A DNA stretch of 64,000 bases from Vibrio sp. 10N (GCF_036245475.1 NZ_BTPM01000001.1:2914001-2978000), one strand, 5' to 3'. Positions 50,759 to 59,898 are shown, counted from the stretch's first letter. Made by a program: numbers and translations. The notes: a model not told the origin generated them from the letters alone.

Positions 50759-50879
50759 TCCGCACCATTTTTGATCTAGCTGGTTTTACGCTTAGAACAA
50801 AGGGCTCAAGCATGAACTCTTAGTACTAACCAAAAAGCGCCAGCATTAATGAACAGTTAACCCCTGAGGTGAAAGGCAT

Positions 50880-51095
50880 ATGCCAGTAGTTAAAGTACGT
50901 GAAAACGAACCGTTCGACGTTGCACTACGTCGTTTCAAGCGCTCTTGCGAAAAAGCAGGTATCCTTTCTGAAGTGCGTCGTCGTGAGCACTATGAAAAAC
51001 CAACTACAGTTCGCAAACGCGCTAAAGCAGCAGCTCAAAAGCGTCACGCTAAGAAGCTAGCTCGCGAAAACGCTCGTCGCGTTCGCCTGTACTAA
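50880..51095 (+). CDS. rpsU: Ribosomal protein S21
   Basis: This 71-residue, strongly basic protein ([20 protein letters not shown], ending [10 protein letters not shown]) is identical in length to E. coli S21. S21 sits by the anti-Shine-Dalgarno of 16S rRNA and aids initiation. It has a strong ribosome binding site (GAGGTGAAAGG). It is first gene of the macromolecular-synthesis operon. Confidence 0.99.
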
Positions 51096-51122
51096 TAACT
51101 AGGTCCAGATAGGATTTTAGTT

Positions 51123-51566
51123 ATGGCTCTGATTGATAAACTCAAAGAAGAGCAAAAATTAGCGATGAAAGCCAAGGACAAATTGCGCCTTGGTACTATT
51201 CGTTTAGCCTTAGCAGCCATTAAGCAACGTGAAGTCGACGAACAGATCACTCTGGGCGAAGATGACATTCTTGCTGTGCTGACTAAAATGGTTAAACAGC
51301 GTCGCGACTCTGTAACGCAGTTTGAAGCAGCGGGTCGTCAAGACCTTGCTGAAGCTGAGCAAGCTGAAATTGCCGTACTTGAGGACTTTATGCCTCAACC
51401 ACTGACCGATGATGAAGTTGCAGCACTAATCGATAGTGCCATTACCGAATCTGGTGCAGCGGGCATGCAAGACATGGGTAAGGTAATGGGCGTGCTTAAG
51501 CCGCAAATTCAAGGCCGTGCAGATATGGGTAAGGTTAGTGGTCTAGTTCGCGCTAAACTCGCTTAA
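51123..51566 (+). CDS. YqeY/GatB-like domain protein
   Basis: This 147-residue helical protein is of the YqeY family (LIDKLKEEQKLAMKAKDKLR; GRADMGKVSGLVRAKL), whose C-terminal part resembles the tRNA-binding tail of GatB. Its function is not settled. It lies between rpsU and dnaG, as in many gammaproteobacteria outside the enterics, 27 bases after rpsU. A hairpin follows its stop. Confidence 0.92.
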   Translation: MALIDKLKEEQKLAMKAKDKLRLGTIRLALAAIKQREVDEQITLGEDDILAVLTKMVKQRRDSVTQFEAAGRQDLAEAEQAEIAVLEDFMPQPLTDDEVAALIDSAITESGAAGMQDMGKVMGVLKPQIQGRADMGKVSGLVRAKLA

Positions 51567-51585
51567 CCGCCCAACCAAATTGCAG

Positions 51586-51625
51586 CAAGCCGTGCTATCC
51601 TTTGGAACGCACGGCTTGTTTGTAT
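51586..51625 (+). terminator. Attenuator-like hairpin before dnaG
   Basis: CAAGCCGTGC (51586-51595) and GCACGGCTTG (51609-51618) form a perfect 10-bp stem with a 13-nt loop and a TTTGT tail, 30 bases before the dnaG ATG. In E. coli a terminator between rpsU and dnaG lowers primase expression; this is the same place. Confidence 0.72.
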
Positions 51626-51647
51626 CTCTTTCTTGTAAAAAGGTTTT

Positions 51648-53414
51648 ATGGCAGGAATAATCCCTCGTAGCTTCATTGATGACCTTCTCGCTCGGCTTGA
51701 TATTGTCGACGTCATTGACACGCGCGTAAAACTTAAAAAACAAGGCAAGAACTACGGTGCTTGCTGCCCTTTCCATAACGAAAAGACCCCTTCTTTCAGC
51801 GTCAGCCAAGAGAAACAGTTCTACCATTGCTTTGGCTGTGGTGTACATGGCAATGCCATCGACTTTCTCATGGAGTACGAACGTCTCGAGTTCGTAGAAG
51901 CGATTGAAGAGCTGGCATCATCGTTAGGTTTGGATGTTCCTAGAGAGCAGCGCAGTGGACAACCGGGTAATTTCTCCAAAGGGCCTACCGCCAATAGCGA
52001 ACAAAAACGATCTTTATATGATCTTATGGGAACGATCGGCCAGTACTATCGCGATCAACTTAAAGTTTCCACCAACAAAGTCGCTATAGAGTATCTAAAG
52101 GGCCGCGGACTCTCTGGAGAGATTGTCCAAAAGTTTGGTATCGGCTACGTCGCTGACGAATGGGACAGTGTACGTAAGAGCTTTGGTCAGCAAAAAGCCA
52201 CGCAAGACATGTTGGTGTCTGGCGGTATGCTGATTGAAAACGACAAGGGTAATCGTTATGACCGTTTTCGCGGTCGTATCATGTTCCCTATCCGTGACCG
52301 ACGCGGACGAGTAATTGGTTTTGGTGGTCGCGTTTTGGGCGACGGCACACCAAAATATCTCAACTCACCAGAAACACCGATCTTTCATAAAGGCAAAGAG
52401 CTTTATGGCCTATATGAGGTCCTGCAAGCGTATCGCGAGCCACCTCAGGTTTTAGTCGTCGAAGGCTATATGGATGTGGTCGCTCTGGCGCAGTATGGCG
52501 TGGATTATTCGGTCGCCTCACTCGGCACCTCGACCACGGGCGATCATCTTCAAGTTTTGTTTCGTCAAACCAGCACCGTCGTGTGTTGTTACGATGGTGA
52601 CCGAGCGGGTCGTGATGCTGCTTGGCGAGCAATGGAAAATGCACTGCCCTACCTCAATGATGGTAGACAATTGAAGTTCATGTTCCTACCGGATGGTGAG
52701 GATCCTGATTCATTCATTCGCCAAAATGGCAAAGACGCGTTTGAAACAGAAGTGCAAAACGCAATGCCACTGTCGGAGTTTATGTTCTCCTCGCTGATGC
52801 AGCAGGTCGATACACGAACCAAAGAAGGCATGGCAAAACTCAGTACATTGGCGGTGCCACTTATCGACAAAGTGCCTGGTGGCACATTGCGACTATACTT
52901 GAGAGAACTGCTCGGGCGTAAGTTGGGCTTGGTTGATGAAAGGCAACTTCAGCAGCTGATTGACAAGCAAGGTCAGCAAGAAACGCGAGCTCAGCCTCAT
53001 AAAGAAATCAAACGCACGCCAATGCGTGAGGTCATCGCTCTACTTTTGCAAAATCCGAGCTATGCTGAAATGGTACCCGATCTGTCCACAGTGAGAGACT
53101 TATCACTGCCTGGGCTTAATTTATTTGTGGAAGTGGTTGATAAATGTCAAGCACATCCCCATATGACTACAGGCCAGCTATTAGAACAATGGCGTGGAAG
53201 TAGTAATGAGGCACTTCTGTCTCGTCTCGCAAGTTGGGTAATTCCGCTTGACGATGACAACCAAGAAGACGTATTTATCGATTCATTGGACAAAATATTG
53301 TCTCAATGCATTGAAAAGCAAATTGAAAACCTGCAGGCCAAAGAAAGAAGTGTCGGCTTATCAGTCGAAGAAAAACGGGAGCTGCTAGCCTTAATGCTAG
53401 ACTTAAAAGCGTAA
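51648..53414 (+). CDS. dnaG: DNA primase
   Basis: This 588-residue primase has a zinc-binding domain with C40, H43, C61 and C64. The RNA polymerase/TOPRIM core carries VVEGYMDVVAL and CCYDGDRAGRDAAW (metal-binding acidic residues), and a C-terminal DnaB-binding helical domain follows (about 445-588). It lays RNA primers at the replication fork. Expression is probably limited by the hairpin just upstream. Third gene of the operon. Confidence 0.99.
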   Translation: MAGIIPRSFIDDLLARLDIVDVIDTRVKLKKQGKNYGACCPFHNEKTPSFSVSQEKQFYHCFGCGVHGNAIDFLMEYERLEFVEAIEELASSLGLDVPREQRSGQPGNFSKGPTANSEQKRSLYDLMGTIGQYYRDQLKVSTNKVAIEYLKGRGLSGEIVQKFGIGYVADEWDSVRKSFGQQKATQDMLVSGGMLIENDKGNRYDRFRGRIMFPIRDRRGRVIGFGGRVLGDGTPKYLNSPETPIFHKGKELYGLYEVLQAYREPPQVLVVEGYMDVVALAQYGVDYSVASLGTSTTGDHLQVLFRQTSTVVCCYDGDRAGRDAAWRAMENALPYLNDGRQLKFMFLPDGEDPDSFIRQNGKDAFETEVQNAMPLSEFMFSSLMQQVDTRTKEGMAKLSTLAVPLIDKVPGGTLRLYLRELLGRKLGLVDERQLQQLIDKQGQQETRAQPHKEIKRTPMREVIALLLQNPSYAEMVPDLSTVRDLSLPGLNLFVEVVDKCQAHPHMTTGQLLEQWRGSSNEALLSRLASWVIPLDDDNQEDVFIDSLDKILSQCIEKQIENLQAKERSVGLSVEEKRELLALMLDLKA

Positions 53415-53514
53415 CCCAATTCAGTTAGTCAGCAACGAATAAATTTGTTAATATTAGTGGTTTGCATTTCGCATACTAAAATTCCTTCACCAGATCTTAA
53501 GTTGGATATCGTCT

Positions 53515-55368
53515 ATGGACCAAAATCCGCAGTCACAGCTGAAGCTACTTGTCATTAAGGGCAAGGAACAAGGCTATCTGACCTACGCAGAAGTAAATGA
53601 CCACCTACCTGAGGAAATCGTCGATTCCGAACAGGTAGAAGATATTATTCAGATGATTAATGACATGGGTATTAAGGTAGTAGAGACTGCTCCTGATGCT
53701 GATGACCTAGCACTGAATGATGACAACAACATCACTGATGAAGATGCAGCCGAAGCCGCTGCAGCTGCACTTTCAAGCGTTGAAAGTGAAATCGGTCGTA
53801 CTACTGACCCAGTTCGCATGTACATGCGTGAAATGGGTACCGTTGAGCTATTGACTCGCGAAGGCGAGATTGACATCGCAAAACGCATTGAAGATGGTAT
53901 CAACCAAGTTCAAAGCTCAGTGGCCGAGTACCCAGGTACTATCCCTTATATTCTTGAACAGTTTGACAAAGTACAAGCGGAAGAACTTCGCCTAACTGAC
54001 GTTATCAACGGCTTTGTTGATCCAAACGAAGACGAAACAGCAGCACCTACGGCTACGCACATCGGTTCTGAACTGTCTGAAGCTGATCTTGAAGATGAAG
54101 ACGAAGAAGATGCAGACAGTGACGAAGATTCAGAGGACGAAGAAGAGGAAGATACAGGCATCGATCCTGAGCTTGCTCTAGAAAAGTTCACTGCACTTCG
54201 CAATACCTATCAAGATCTGCAACTTGCCGTTAACGAGTTTGGTTACGACAGCCCACAAGTGGCCAAGTCTCACGAGCTTGTTCAAGAAGTATTCCGCGAG
54301 TTCCGCCTAACACCAAAACAATTCGATCACCTAGTGAACGAACTGCGCACGTCGATGGACCGCGTACGTACTCAAGAGCGCCTGATCATGCGTCAAGCGG
54401 TTGAGTACGGTAAAATGCCGAAGAAATCATTCATTGCCCTATTTACTGGCAACGAATCAAGCGAAGCATGGCTTGACGAAGTATTGGCATCAGACAAGCC
54501 ATACGCTGAAAAGATCAAACGCTACGAAGATGACATCCGCCGCTCTATTCAGAAGCTGAACATCATCGAAGAAGAAACTTCGCTTTCGGTACAAAACATT
54601 AAAGACATCAGCCGTCGCATGTCTATCGGTGAAGCGAAAGCTCGCCGTGCGAAGAAAGAGATGGTTGAAGCGAACTTACGTCTAGTAATCTCTATCGCGA
54701 AGAAATACACCAACCGTGGTCTACAGTTCTTGGATCTGATTCAAGAAGGTAACATCGGTCTGATGAAAGCGGTAGATAAGTTTGAATACCGCCGTGGTTA
54801 CAAGTTCTCGACTTACGCAACATGGTGGATCCGCCAGGCTATCACGCGCTCAATCGCTGACCAGGCTCGTACGATCCGTATCCCAGTGCACATGATTGAG
54901 ACTATCAACAAGCTAAACCGTATCTCTCGTCAAATGCTTCAAGAAATGGGCCGTGAACCACTTCCAGAAGAGTTGGCAGAGCGTATGCAAATGCCTGAAG
55001 ACAAGATCCGCAAAGTACTTAAGATCGCTAAAGAGCCAATCTCTATGGAGACACCAATCGGTGACGACGAAGATTCGCATCTAGGTGACTTTATCGAGGA
55101 TACCACCCTAGAACTGCCTGTAGACTCAGCAACAATGACAAGTCTGCGTGTGGCAACAAAAGACGTTCTAGCAGGTCTAACACCTCGTGAAGCAAAAGTA
55201 CTGCGTATGCGCTTTGGTATCGATATGAACACTGACCACACTCTAGAAGAAGTGGGTAAGCAGTTCGACGTAACGCGTGAGCGTATCCGTCAGATCGAAG
55301 CAAAAGCCCTACGTAAGCTACGTCACCCAAGCCGCTCAGAAACCCTGCGCAGCTTCCTTGACGAGTAA
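53515..55368 (+). CDS. rpoD: RpoD, housekeeping sigma70
   Basis: This 617-residue sigma factor (E. coli 613) has region 1.1 (1-80) and region 1.2 ([16 protein letters not shown]). A nonconserved insert follows with a very acidic stretch near 190-215 ([20 protein letters not shown]). Region 2 ([35 protein letters not shown]), region 3 and region 4 with the helix-turn-helix ([20 protein letters not shown]) complete it. It directs RNA polymerase to most promoters. The 100-base gap after dnaG may hold an internal promoter, but none was convincing. Confidence 0.99.
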   Translation: MDQNPQSQLKLLVIKGKEQGYLTYAEVNDHLPEEIVDSEQVEDIIQMINDMGIKVVETAPDADDLALNDDNNITDEDAAEAAAAALSSVESEIGRTTDPVRMYMREMGTVELLTREGEIDIAKRIEDGINQVQSSVAEYPGTIPYILEQFDKVQAEELRLTDVINGFVDPNEDETAAPTATHIGSELSEADLEDEDEEDADSDEDSEDEEEEDTGIDPELALEKFTALRNTYQDLQLAVNEFGYDSPQVAKSHELVQEVFREFRLTPKQFDHLVNELRTSMDRVRTQERLIMRQAVEYGKMPKKSFIALFTGNESSEAWLDEVLASDKPYAEKIKRYEDDIRRSIQKLNIIEEETSLSVQNIKDISRRMSIGEAKARRAKKEMVEANLRLVISIAKKYTNRGLQFLDLIQEGNIGLMKAVDKFEYRRGYKFSTYATWWIRQAITRSIADQARTIRIPVHMIETINKLNRISRQMLQEMGREPLPEELAERMQMPEDKIRKVLKIAKEPISMETPIGDDEDSHLGDFIEDTTLELPVDSATMTSLRVATKDVLAGLTPREAKVLRMRFGIDMNTDHTLEEVGKQFDVTRERIRQIEAKALRKLRHPSRSETLRSFLDE

Positions 55369-55386
55369 TCGCATCAAGCTTTAGCA

Positions 55387-55414
55387 AAAAGGTGAGCACT
55401 GGCTCACCTTTTTT
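55387..55414 (+). terminator. Terminator of the rpsU-yqeY-dnaG-rpoD operon
   Basis: GGTGAGC (55391-55397) and GCTCACC (55402-55408) form a 7-bp stem with a 4-nt loop followed by six T; an A-run precedes it. Confidence 0.9.
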
Positions 55415-55510
55415 GTATCTGCTGGGTTTAAGTGACTAAAAAGCAAGCGCAATTAGCTACCCCTGCATCTAGACACTCGCGCAGCCTTCCCCTATAATCA
55501 TCCACCTATT

Positions 55511-55586
55511 GGCCCCTTAGCTCAGTGGTTAGAGCAGTCGACTCATAATCGATTGGTCCGCAGTTCAAGTCTGCGAGGGGCCACCA
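55511..55586 (+). tRNA. tRNA-Ile2 (CAT anticodon, lysidine type)
   Basis: A 76-nt cloverleaf includes an encoded CCA. Acceptor GGCCCCT pairs with AGGGGCC; the anticodon loop CTCATAA gives CAT. The body is nearly that of E. coli tRNA-Ile2 (ileX), not initiator or elongator tRNA-Met, so C34 should be turned to lysidine by TilS to read AUA. Position just after rpoD matches E. coli ileX. A terminator follows. Confidence 0.95.
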
Positions 55587-55597
55587 AATTTTAGAAA

Positions 55598-55627
55598 GGC
55601 GCATGGAGAAATCCATGCGCCTTTTTT
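55598..55627 (+). terminator. Terminator of tRNA-Ile2
   Basis: GGCGCATGGA (55598-55607), a GAAA loop and TCCATGCGCC (55612-55621) form a perfect 10-bp stem followed by six T. Confidence 0.93.
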
Positions 55628-55890
55628 GTTGTCCCACGTTTTTCGTCAGTTTATTCCACTTCCTCTCTCAACAATCAATCTCTGGCGCTTGGTGCTCTCA
55701 CCTAATTTCACAAGTGTTCTACTGTTCATATCACTACATAGATTTACATTAAGAATATGATTTTTAATATCAATTCCAATGCTCTGCCCATGCAAAATAA
55801 AAACTTATGGTTTTTTCCTAGATCGCTAGAATGCTCAGCAATCCAATAAAACAAAGAACTATCTGCCTCTTTTTAACAAGCAGCTAGCCA
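55628..55890. other. AT-rich intergenic region after the tRNA
   Basis: About 260 AT-rich bases between the tRNA terminator and the small barrel gene. No ORF, operator or repeat was recognised. No fragment resembling the tRNA 3' end (an integration scar) was seen. Confidence 0.45.
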
Positions 55891-56475
55891 ATGAGCACTA
55901 AAATGAAAAAAATTATCACACTTACTATTGTTACCGCGCTATCGTCTTCAGCTCTAGCTGATGGTTTTTATGCTGGCTTAGATCTAAAACAAGGAAGTGT
56001 AAAACCACTGAATGACAGAAACCTGAAAAGCGAAATTGATGTTGCTAACATCAACCTTGGCTACGAATTTCAACTTGAAGAAAGCAACTGGTCTATCGCT
56101 CCAGAAGCTCGCATAGGTTTTGGTATTGGAGACGCAAATAACCCAGGAGCTCTGATTTATATTGACGGCAGCATGGAGCCAGCAACCAACAAAACAGGCC
56201 TAAACAACGCATTTGGCTTTGCTGTCAATGCTAAATATAGTTTTGACAATGGGTTCTACCTAAGTGTCGCTCCTGTTGTGACTCACGCAGAGTTCAAGTC
56301 TAAATTCACGGGAGATATGACCGGCAACACGATTAACTACAGTGACAGCGACACACACATTGGTGCGATAGCTGCTGCAGGATACAAATTCAACGACTAT
56401 TTTTCGCTTGAAGCCAATTACGAAGGCTATAATGACGTGAACTTTATGGGTTTAGGTATCAAAGCCTACTTCTAA
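55891..56475 (+). CDS. Small outer-membrane beta-barrel protein
   Basis: This 194-residue protein has a signal peptide ending SSSALA-DGF (about residue 23), then alternating strands (FYAGLDLKQGS, ANINLGYEFQL, FGFAVNAKYSF, FYLSVAPVVTH, IGAIAAAGYKF, FSLEANYEGY) and a C-terminal Phe, fitting an eight-stranded OmpA/OmpW-like barrel. Its function is unknown. A second ATG at 55903 is an alternative start; neither has a clear ribosome binding site. Its coding region is more AT-rich than nearby rpoD, and it stands alone with its own terminator, which may point to accessory status. Confidence 0.75.
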   Translation: MSTKMKKIITLTIVTALSSSALADGFYAGLDLKQGSVKPLNDRNLKSEIDVANINLGYEFQLEESNWSIAPEARIGFGIGDANNPGALIYIDGSMEPATNKTGLNNAFGFAVNAKYSFDNGFYLSVAPVVTHAEFKSKFTGDMTGNTINYSDSDTHIGAIAAAGYKFNDYFSLEANYEGYNDVNFMGLGIKAYF

Positions 56476-56483
56476 AGCCTTGT

Positions 56484-56510
56484 AGCGCCCGCCTCAACGG
56501 GCGCTTTTGA
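56484..56510 (+). terminator. Terminator of the barrel gene
   Basis: AGCGCCCG (56484-56491) and CGGGCGCT (56498-56505) form a perfect 8-bp stem with a 6-nt loop and four T. Confidence 0.85.
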
Positions 56511-56709
56511 ACTCATTCATATTCCCTTGCTCTCCCTCATTAACAATCTATACTTCCTATCATTTAATCTTTGTAATTAGTTTGTCCGTAAAAGCATTTC
56601 ATAGATAGTTACACAAACTGAGGCTTTAGTTCTTTACATCTAGTGAAAAGCATTCAACACTGCTCTTCCTAGTTACGAAACTGCAACAAATTAGAGTCAG
56701 CAAACCACT

Positions 56710-57405
56710 ATGAGTACCACAACGACGAAAAAGTCGAACCCCCTATTTGAAATCCTTTTCAACGTATTTATCCCCTCTTTTATTCTGATGAAGTTTAGTG
56801 GTGATGAGCATCTAGGTACTGCAATGGCGCTGGTTGTCGCTCTGCTGTTTCCTGTGCTCTACGGCGGGATGGATCTGATCCGTAATAAGAAGTTTAACTT
56901 TATTGCGGCTCTAGGCTTTATCAGCGTACTTTTAACCGGTGGTATTGGTCTTTTGGAATTAGATACTCGCTGGTTAGCATTCAAAGAAGCGCTAATTCCA
57001 GGCTTGATCGGTCTGGCTGTGCTGGCTTCTACATTCACTCGCTATCCAATGATGCAGAAAGTACTCCTCAACGACACTGTACTCAACCTATCGCTGATTA
57101 ATGAACGATTAGAGCAAAACGGTAAAACAGCGGCATTTGAGCGCTGCCTAATGTCATCGAACTACCTATTCGCCAGTACCTTCGCATTTTCATCGGCGAT
57201 GAACTACTTCTTGGCCACCTGGATTGTCACCAGTCCAGCGGGTACCGCGGCGTTTAATGAAGAATTAGGTAAGCTAACCTTATACAGCTACCCGGCTATC
57301 GCTATTCCTAGCATGCTAATGATGTTTGGTATTTTCTATTATGTATGGCGTCAAATTCGCGCCTTCACCTCACTTGAGACGGAGCAGATTTTTCATACTA
57401 AGTAG
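56710..57405 (+). CDS. Multi-pass inner-membrane protein of unknown function (possibly VC0807-type)
   Basis: This 231-residue protein has about six membrane helices (for example TAMALVVALLFPVLYGG, FIAALGFISVLLTGGIGLL, LIPGLIGLAVLASTF, and a last one with SMLMMFGIFYYVWRQI). The pattern LFNVFIPSFILMKF...PVLYGGMDLI resembles a family annotated in Vibrio as VC0807-like; that name is from memory. No catalytic motif is seen. It stands alone between terminators, so context gives no function. Confidence 0.7.
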   Translation: MSTTTTKKSNPLFEILFNVFIPSFILMKFSGDEHLGTAMALVVALLFPVLYGGMDLIRNKKFNFIAALGFISVLLTGGIGLLELDTRWLAFKEALIPGLIGLAVLASTFTRYPMMQKVLLNDTVLNLSLINERLEQNGKTAAFERCLMSSNYLFASTFAFSSAMNYFLATWIVTSPAGTAAFNEELGKLTLYSYPAIAIPSMLMMFGIFYYVWRQIRAFTSLETEQIFHTK

Positions 57406-57422
57406 TTAGCCTACAAATCACC

Positions 57423-57460
57423 AAAAAGCCTGAGTACATTTTGTAGCTCAGGCTTTTTTT
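57423..57460. terminator. Terminator after the membrane protein gene
   Basis: AAAAAGCCTGAG and CTCAGGCTTTTTTT flank a 12-nt loop (stem arms 57427-57434 and 57447-57454), followed by seven T. Confidence 0.9.
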
Positions 57461-57690
57461 GCCTAAGCAACAAAACCAAGCCGAACACATCCGTTTTTCC
57501 AGCATATCACTGCATCATTAGATAAAATTAGCGACGAGAAATAAGCATTCAAGCCACCAATAATGACAGCGTTTACATCATCGCTTTTTGCCAATAACTC
57601 CCTATCAGAGACGAAACTTCACCAGTTTGCGATAATCATCACAACAAATCGACCAGCCTAATTTCCAGAGTAAATTAACGAGCCAATTTC

Positions 57691-57712
57691 ACAAGTGATC
57701 CCTATCACCATT
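57691..57712. promoter_or_regulatory. CRP-type site 1 upstream of chitooligosaccharide operon
   Basis: It contains the core GTGA-TCCCTA-TCAC (57695-57708), a perfect match to GTGA-N6-TCAC. Confidence 0.6.
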
Positions 57713-57794
57713 TGCACGCCACCAGAAAAAGTCATTTTAATTAAAAGACATAAAATGATAGTAAGCACCAACAAACAATACTAAACCAAGGCAA

Positions 57795-57816
57795 ATAAGT
57801 GATGCAAATCACCGTC
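57795..57816. promoter_or_regulatory. CRP-type site 2 upstream of chitooligosaccharide operon
   Basis: It contains the core GTGA-TGCAAA-TCAC (57799-57812), a perfect match to GTGA-N6-TCAC, 104 bases from site 1 and 24 bases before the repeat cluster. Confidence 0.65.
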
Positions 57817-57835
57817 CTGCTTTGATTAAAAAGCC

Positions 57836-57896
57836 GTCAAAAACGACTGCTTTTAACGTTTTTGACAATGGTAATCGTTATTTTGACGTTTTTAAC
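57836..57896. repeat. Triplet of CGTTTTTRAC repeats, possible ChiS operator
   Basis: GTCAAAAACG (57836-57845) is an exact inverted copy of CGTTTTTGAC (57857-57866), and CGTTTTTAAC (57887-57896) is a third copy with one change. The first pair is centred 21 bases apart and the third is 30 bases further, so two lie on one helical face spacing. This fits a protein-binding array; ChiS is the inferred binder. Confidence 0.55.
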
Positions 57897-58059
57897 GGAG
57901 AGCGTAATTGATAAATTGTGCTTTAAGGTGTTTTCTTAGTAACGCCTAAGGCCTACAGGCCACTCTTTGGGAACGATTAAAGAGGTAGGCTTTAGCAACC
58001 ATGTGAGAGGGAAGCACTCGGTCTCTCTGTGAAACAAAAGCAAATAGTAAGGAATAGCT

Positions 58060-59742
58060 ATGCTTGCGCATATTAAAAAAACAGCACTAGCGACAGCAAT
58101 TATTGCAACCGCAGTAACAGGTTTTAGCTCTGTAGCGACAGCCGCAGAACGCAGCGAACTCACTATCCACCCTAAAGAGTTCAACACCTTTGTTCGCAAC
58201 TTCAACCCATTCTTGGGTACAACCTACTTGCACACAACAACCGACTTCCTATACGAGCCGCTTGTTGTCTTTAACGAAATGCACGGCAATGAGCCAGTAT
58301 TCCGTTTGGCAGAAAACTTCACTATCGCTGACGACCTGATGTCAGTAACCTTTGACATCCGCAAAGGCGTGAAATGGTCTGACGGCGAAACGTTTGACGC
58401 AGACGATGTGGTTTTCTCATTCAAGCTAGTTCAAGAAAACTCTGCTCTTGACCAAAGTGGTATCAACTCTTGGGTATCAAAAGTTGAGAAAATCAACGAC
58501 TACCAAGTGAAGTTCTACGCAACGGAAGCGAACTCTAACGTTCCATATGAAATCGTTAAAGTACCTGTTGTTCCTGAGCACGTTTGGAAAGACATCAAAG
58601 AACCAACAACGTTCCTAAACGAAAACCCTGTTGGCTCTGGTCCATTCACAGTCATCGACACATTCACTCCCCAGCTATACGTACAATGTCGTAACCCGAA
58701 CTACTGGGACAATGACAACCTAGAAGTTGACTGTCTACGCGTTCCTCAAATCGCCAATAACGACCAGTTCCTAGGTAAAGTGGTTAACTCTGAAATGGAC
58801 TGGACATCGTCATTCATTCCAGATATTGACCGCACTTATGCAGCAGCGTCACCTAACCACCAGTACTGGTACCCACCATCAGGTACTCAAGCGTTCCTAG
58901 TGAACTTTAAGCACAAAGATCCAGTGAAAGCAGAAGCGCTAAGCAACGTTGATTTCCGCCGCGCCTTCTCTATGGCACTTGACCGTCAAACTATCATCGA
59001 CATCGCATTCTACGGCGGCGGTACAGTGAACGACTTCGCATCAGGTCTAGGTTATGCATTTGCGACATGGTCTGACGAAGCAACGCACAACAAGTACAAA
59101 GGCTACAATACGTACGACGTTGAAGGCGCTAAGAAACTGCTTGCTAAAGCAGGCTTTAAAGATGTAGATGGCGACGGCTTTGTAGACACCCCATCTGGCA
59201 AGTCATTCGAACTATTGGTTCAATCTCCAAATGGCTGGACTGACTTTAACAACACAGTTCAACTTGCAGTAGAACAGCTTGCTGAAGCTGGCATCAAAGC
59301 AAAAGCACGTACACCAGACTTCTCTGTGTACAACCAAGCAATGCTAGAAGCTAACTACGACGTAGCGTACACCAACTACTTCCACGGTTCAGATCCACAC
59401 AAATACTGGAACACAGGTTATAACTCTGCGCTTCAGTCAGGTGATGGCATGCCGCGTTTCGCAATGCACTTCTACCAAAATGCAGAGCTAGACAAGCTGC
59501 TAAACAGCTTCTACAAGACAGCGGACAAAGCTGAGCAGCTAGAAATTGCTCACGGCATCCAGAAGATCATCGCTCAAGATCAGGTAACCATCCCTGTCAT
59601 GTCTGGTGCATACATGTACCAATACAACACAACTCGCTTTGCGGGCTGGTGGAACGAGCAAAATCCTAAGGGTCGTCCAAACATCTGGGCTGGTATCCCA
59701 GAGCGTCTACTTCACGTACTGGACCTAAAACCAGTTAAGTAA
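58060..59742 (+). CDS. Chitin-oligosaccharide-binding protein (ABC substrate-binding, SBP family 5)
   Basis: This 560-residue periplasmic protein has a signal peptide cleaved after VATA (about residue 28) and a family 5 binding fold (LTIHPKEFNTFVRNFNPFLG, KWSDGETFDADDVVFSF, FRRAFSMALDRQTI). Length and the operon match V. cholerae CBP (VC0620), which binds (GlcNAc)n and, when empty, holds the sensor ChiS off. A good ribosome binding site (AAGGAAT) precedes the ATG. It is first in the operon and is followed by a strong hairpin. Confidence 0.9.
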   Translation: MLAHIKKTALATAIIATAVTGFSSVATAAERSELTIHPKEFNTFVRNFNPFLGTTYLHTTTDFLYEPLVVFNEMHGNEPVFRLAENFTIADDLMSVTFDIRKGVKWSDGETFDADDVVFSFKLVQENSALDQSGINSWVSKVEKINDYQVKFYATEANSNVPYEIVKVPVVPEHVWKDIKEPTTFLNENPVGSGPFTVIDTFTPQLYVQCRNPNYWDNDNLEVDCLRVPQIANNDQFLGKVVNSEMDWTSSFIPDIDRTYAAASPNHQYWYPPSGTQAFLVNFKHKDPVKAEALSNVDFRRAFSMALDRQTIIDIAFYGGGTVNDFASGLGYAFATWSDEATHNKYKGYNTYDVEGAKKLLAKAGFKDVDGDGFVDTPSGKSFELLVQSPNGWTDFNNTVQLAVEQLAEAGIKAKARTPDFSVYNQAMLEANYDVAYTNYFHGSDPHKYWNTGYNSALQSGDGMPRFAMHFYQNAELDKLLNSFYKTADKAEQLEIAHGIQKIIAQDQVTIPVMSGAYMYQYNTTRFAGWWNEQNPKGRPNIWAGIPERLLHVLDLKPVK

Positions 59743-59756
59743 GTAAACACAAACTA

Positions 59757-59780
59757 AAAGCGGTACGTCCGTACCGCTTT
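59757..59780 (+). other. Stable hairpin between binding-protein and permease genes
   Basis: AAAGCGGTACG (59757-59767) and CGTACCGCTTT (59770-59780) are exact inverted copies separated by two bases. The tail is C-rich, not U-rich, so mRNA 3'-end protection or partial termination is more likely than full termination. Confidence 0.7.
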
Positions 59781-59898
59781 CCTCCCCCAAACGTGATTTG
59801 TCGATACGTGGCGCTCGTCGTCAGGGGGTTACTCGTTTCAAATTTTGAGATGAGGCTACCAGCAACAAGGAAAAAGCTGGGTAATTAAGGTGTGAGTT

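Larger units (their letters stand above)
57461..58059. other. Regulatory region of the chitooligosaccharide transport operon
   Basis: About 600 bases without an ORF upstream of the substrate-binding protein gene. In order, it has two CRP-type sites (57691-57712, 57795-57816) and a cluster of three CGTTTTTRAC repeats (57836-57896). A TTGACG (57884-57889) could be a -35, but no well-spaced -10 was found. A leader of about 130 bases would follow. The V. cholerae counterpart (chb) is controlled by ChiS and CRP. Confidence 0.6.

Noticed and set aside
53946..54203. Minus-strand ORF rich in Ser within rpoD
   Set aside because: It is the complement of the acidic Glu/Asp insert of sigma70 and has no independent support.
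55511..55586. Calling the CAT-anticodon tRNA a tRNA-Met
   Set aside because: The acceptor stem, D arm and overall sequence match E. coli tRNA-Ile2 (ileX), and its place after rpoD is the same; the tRNA-Met types differ in the acceptor and D arms.
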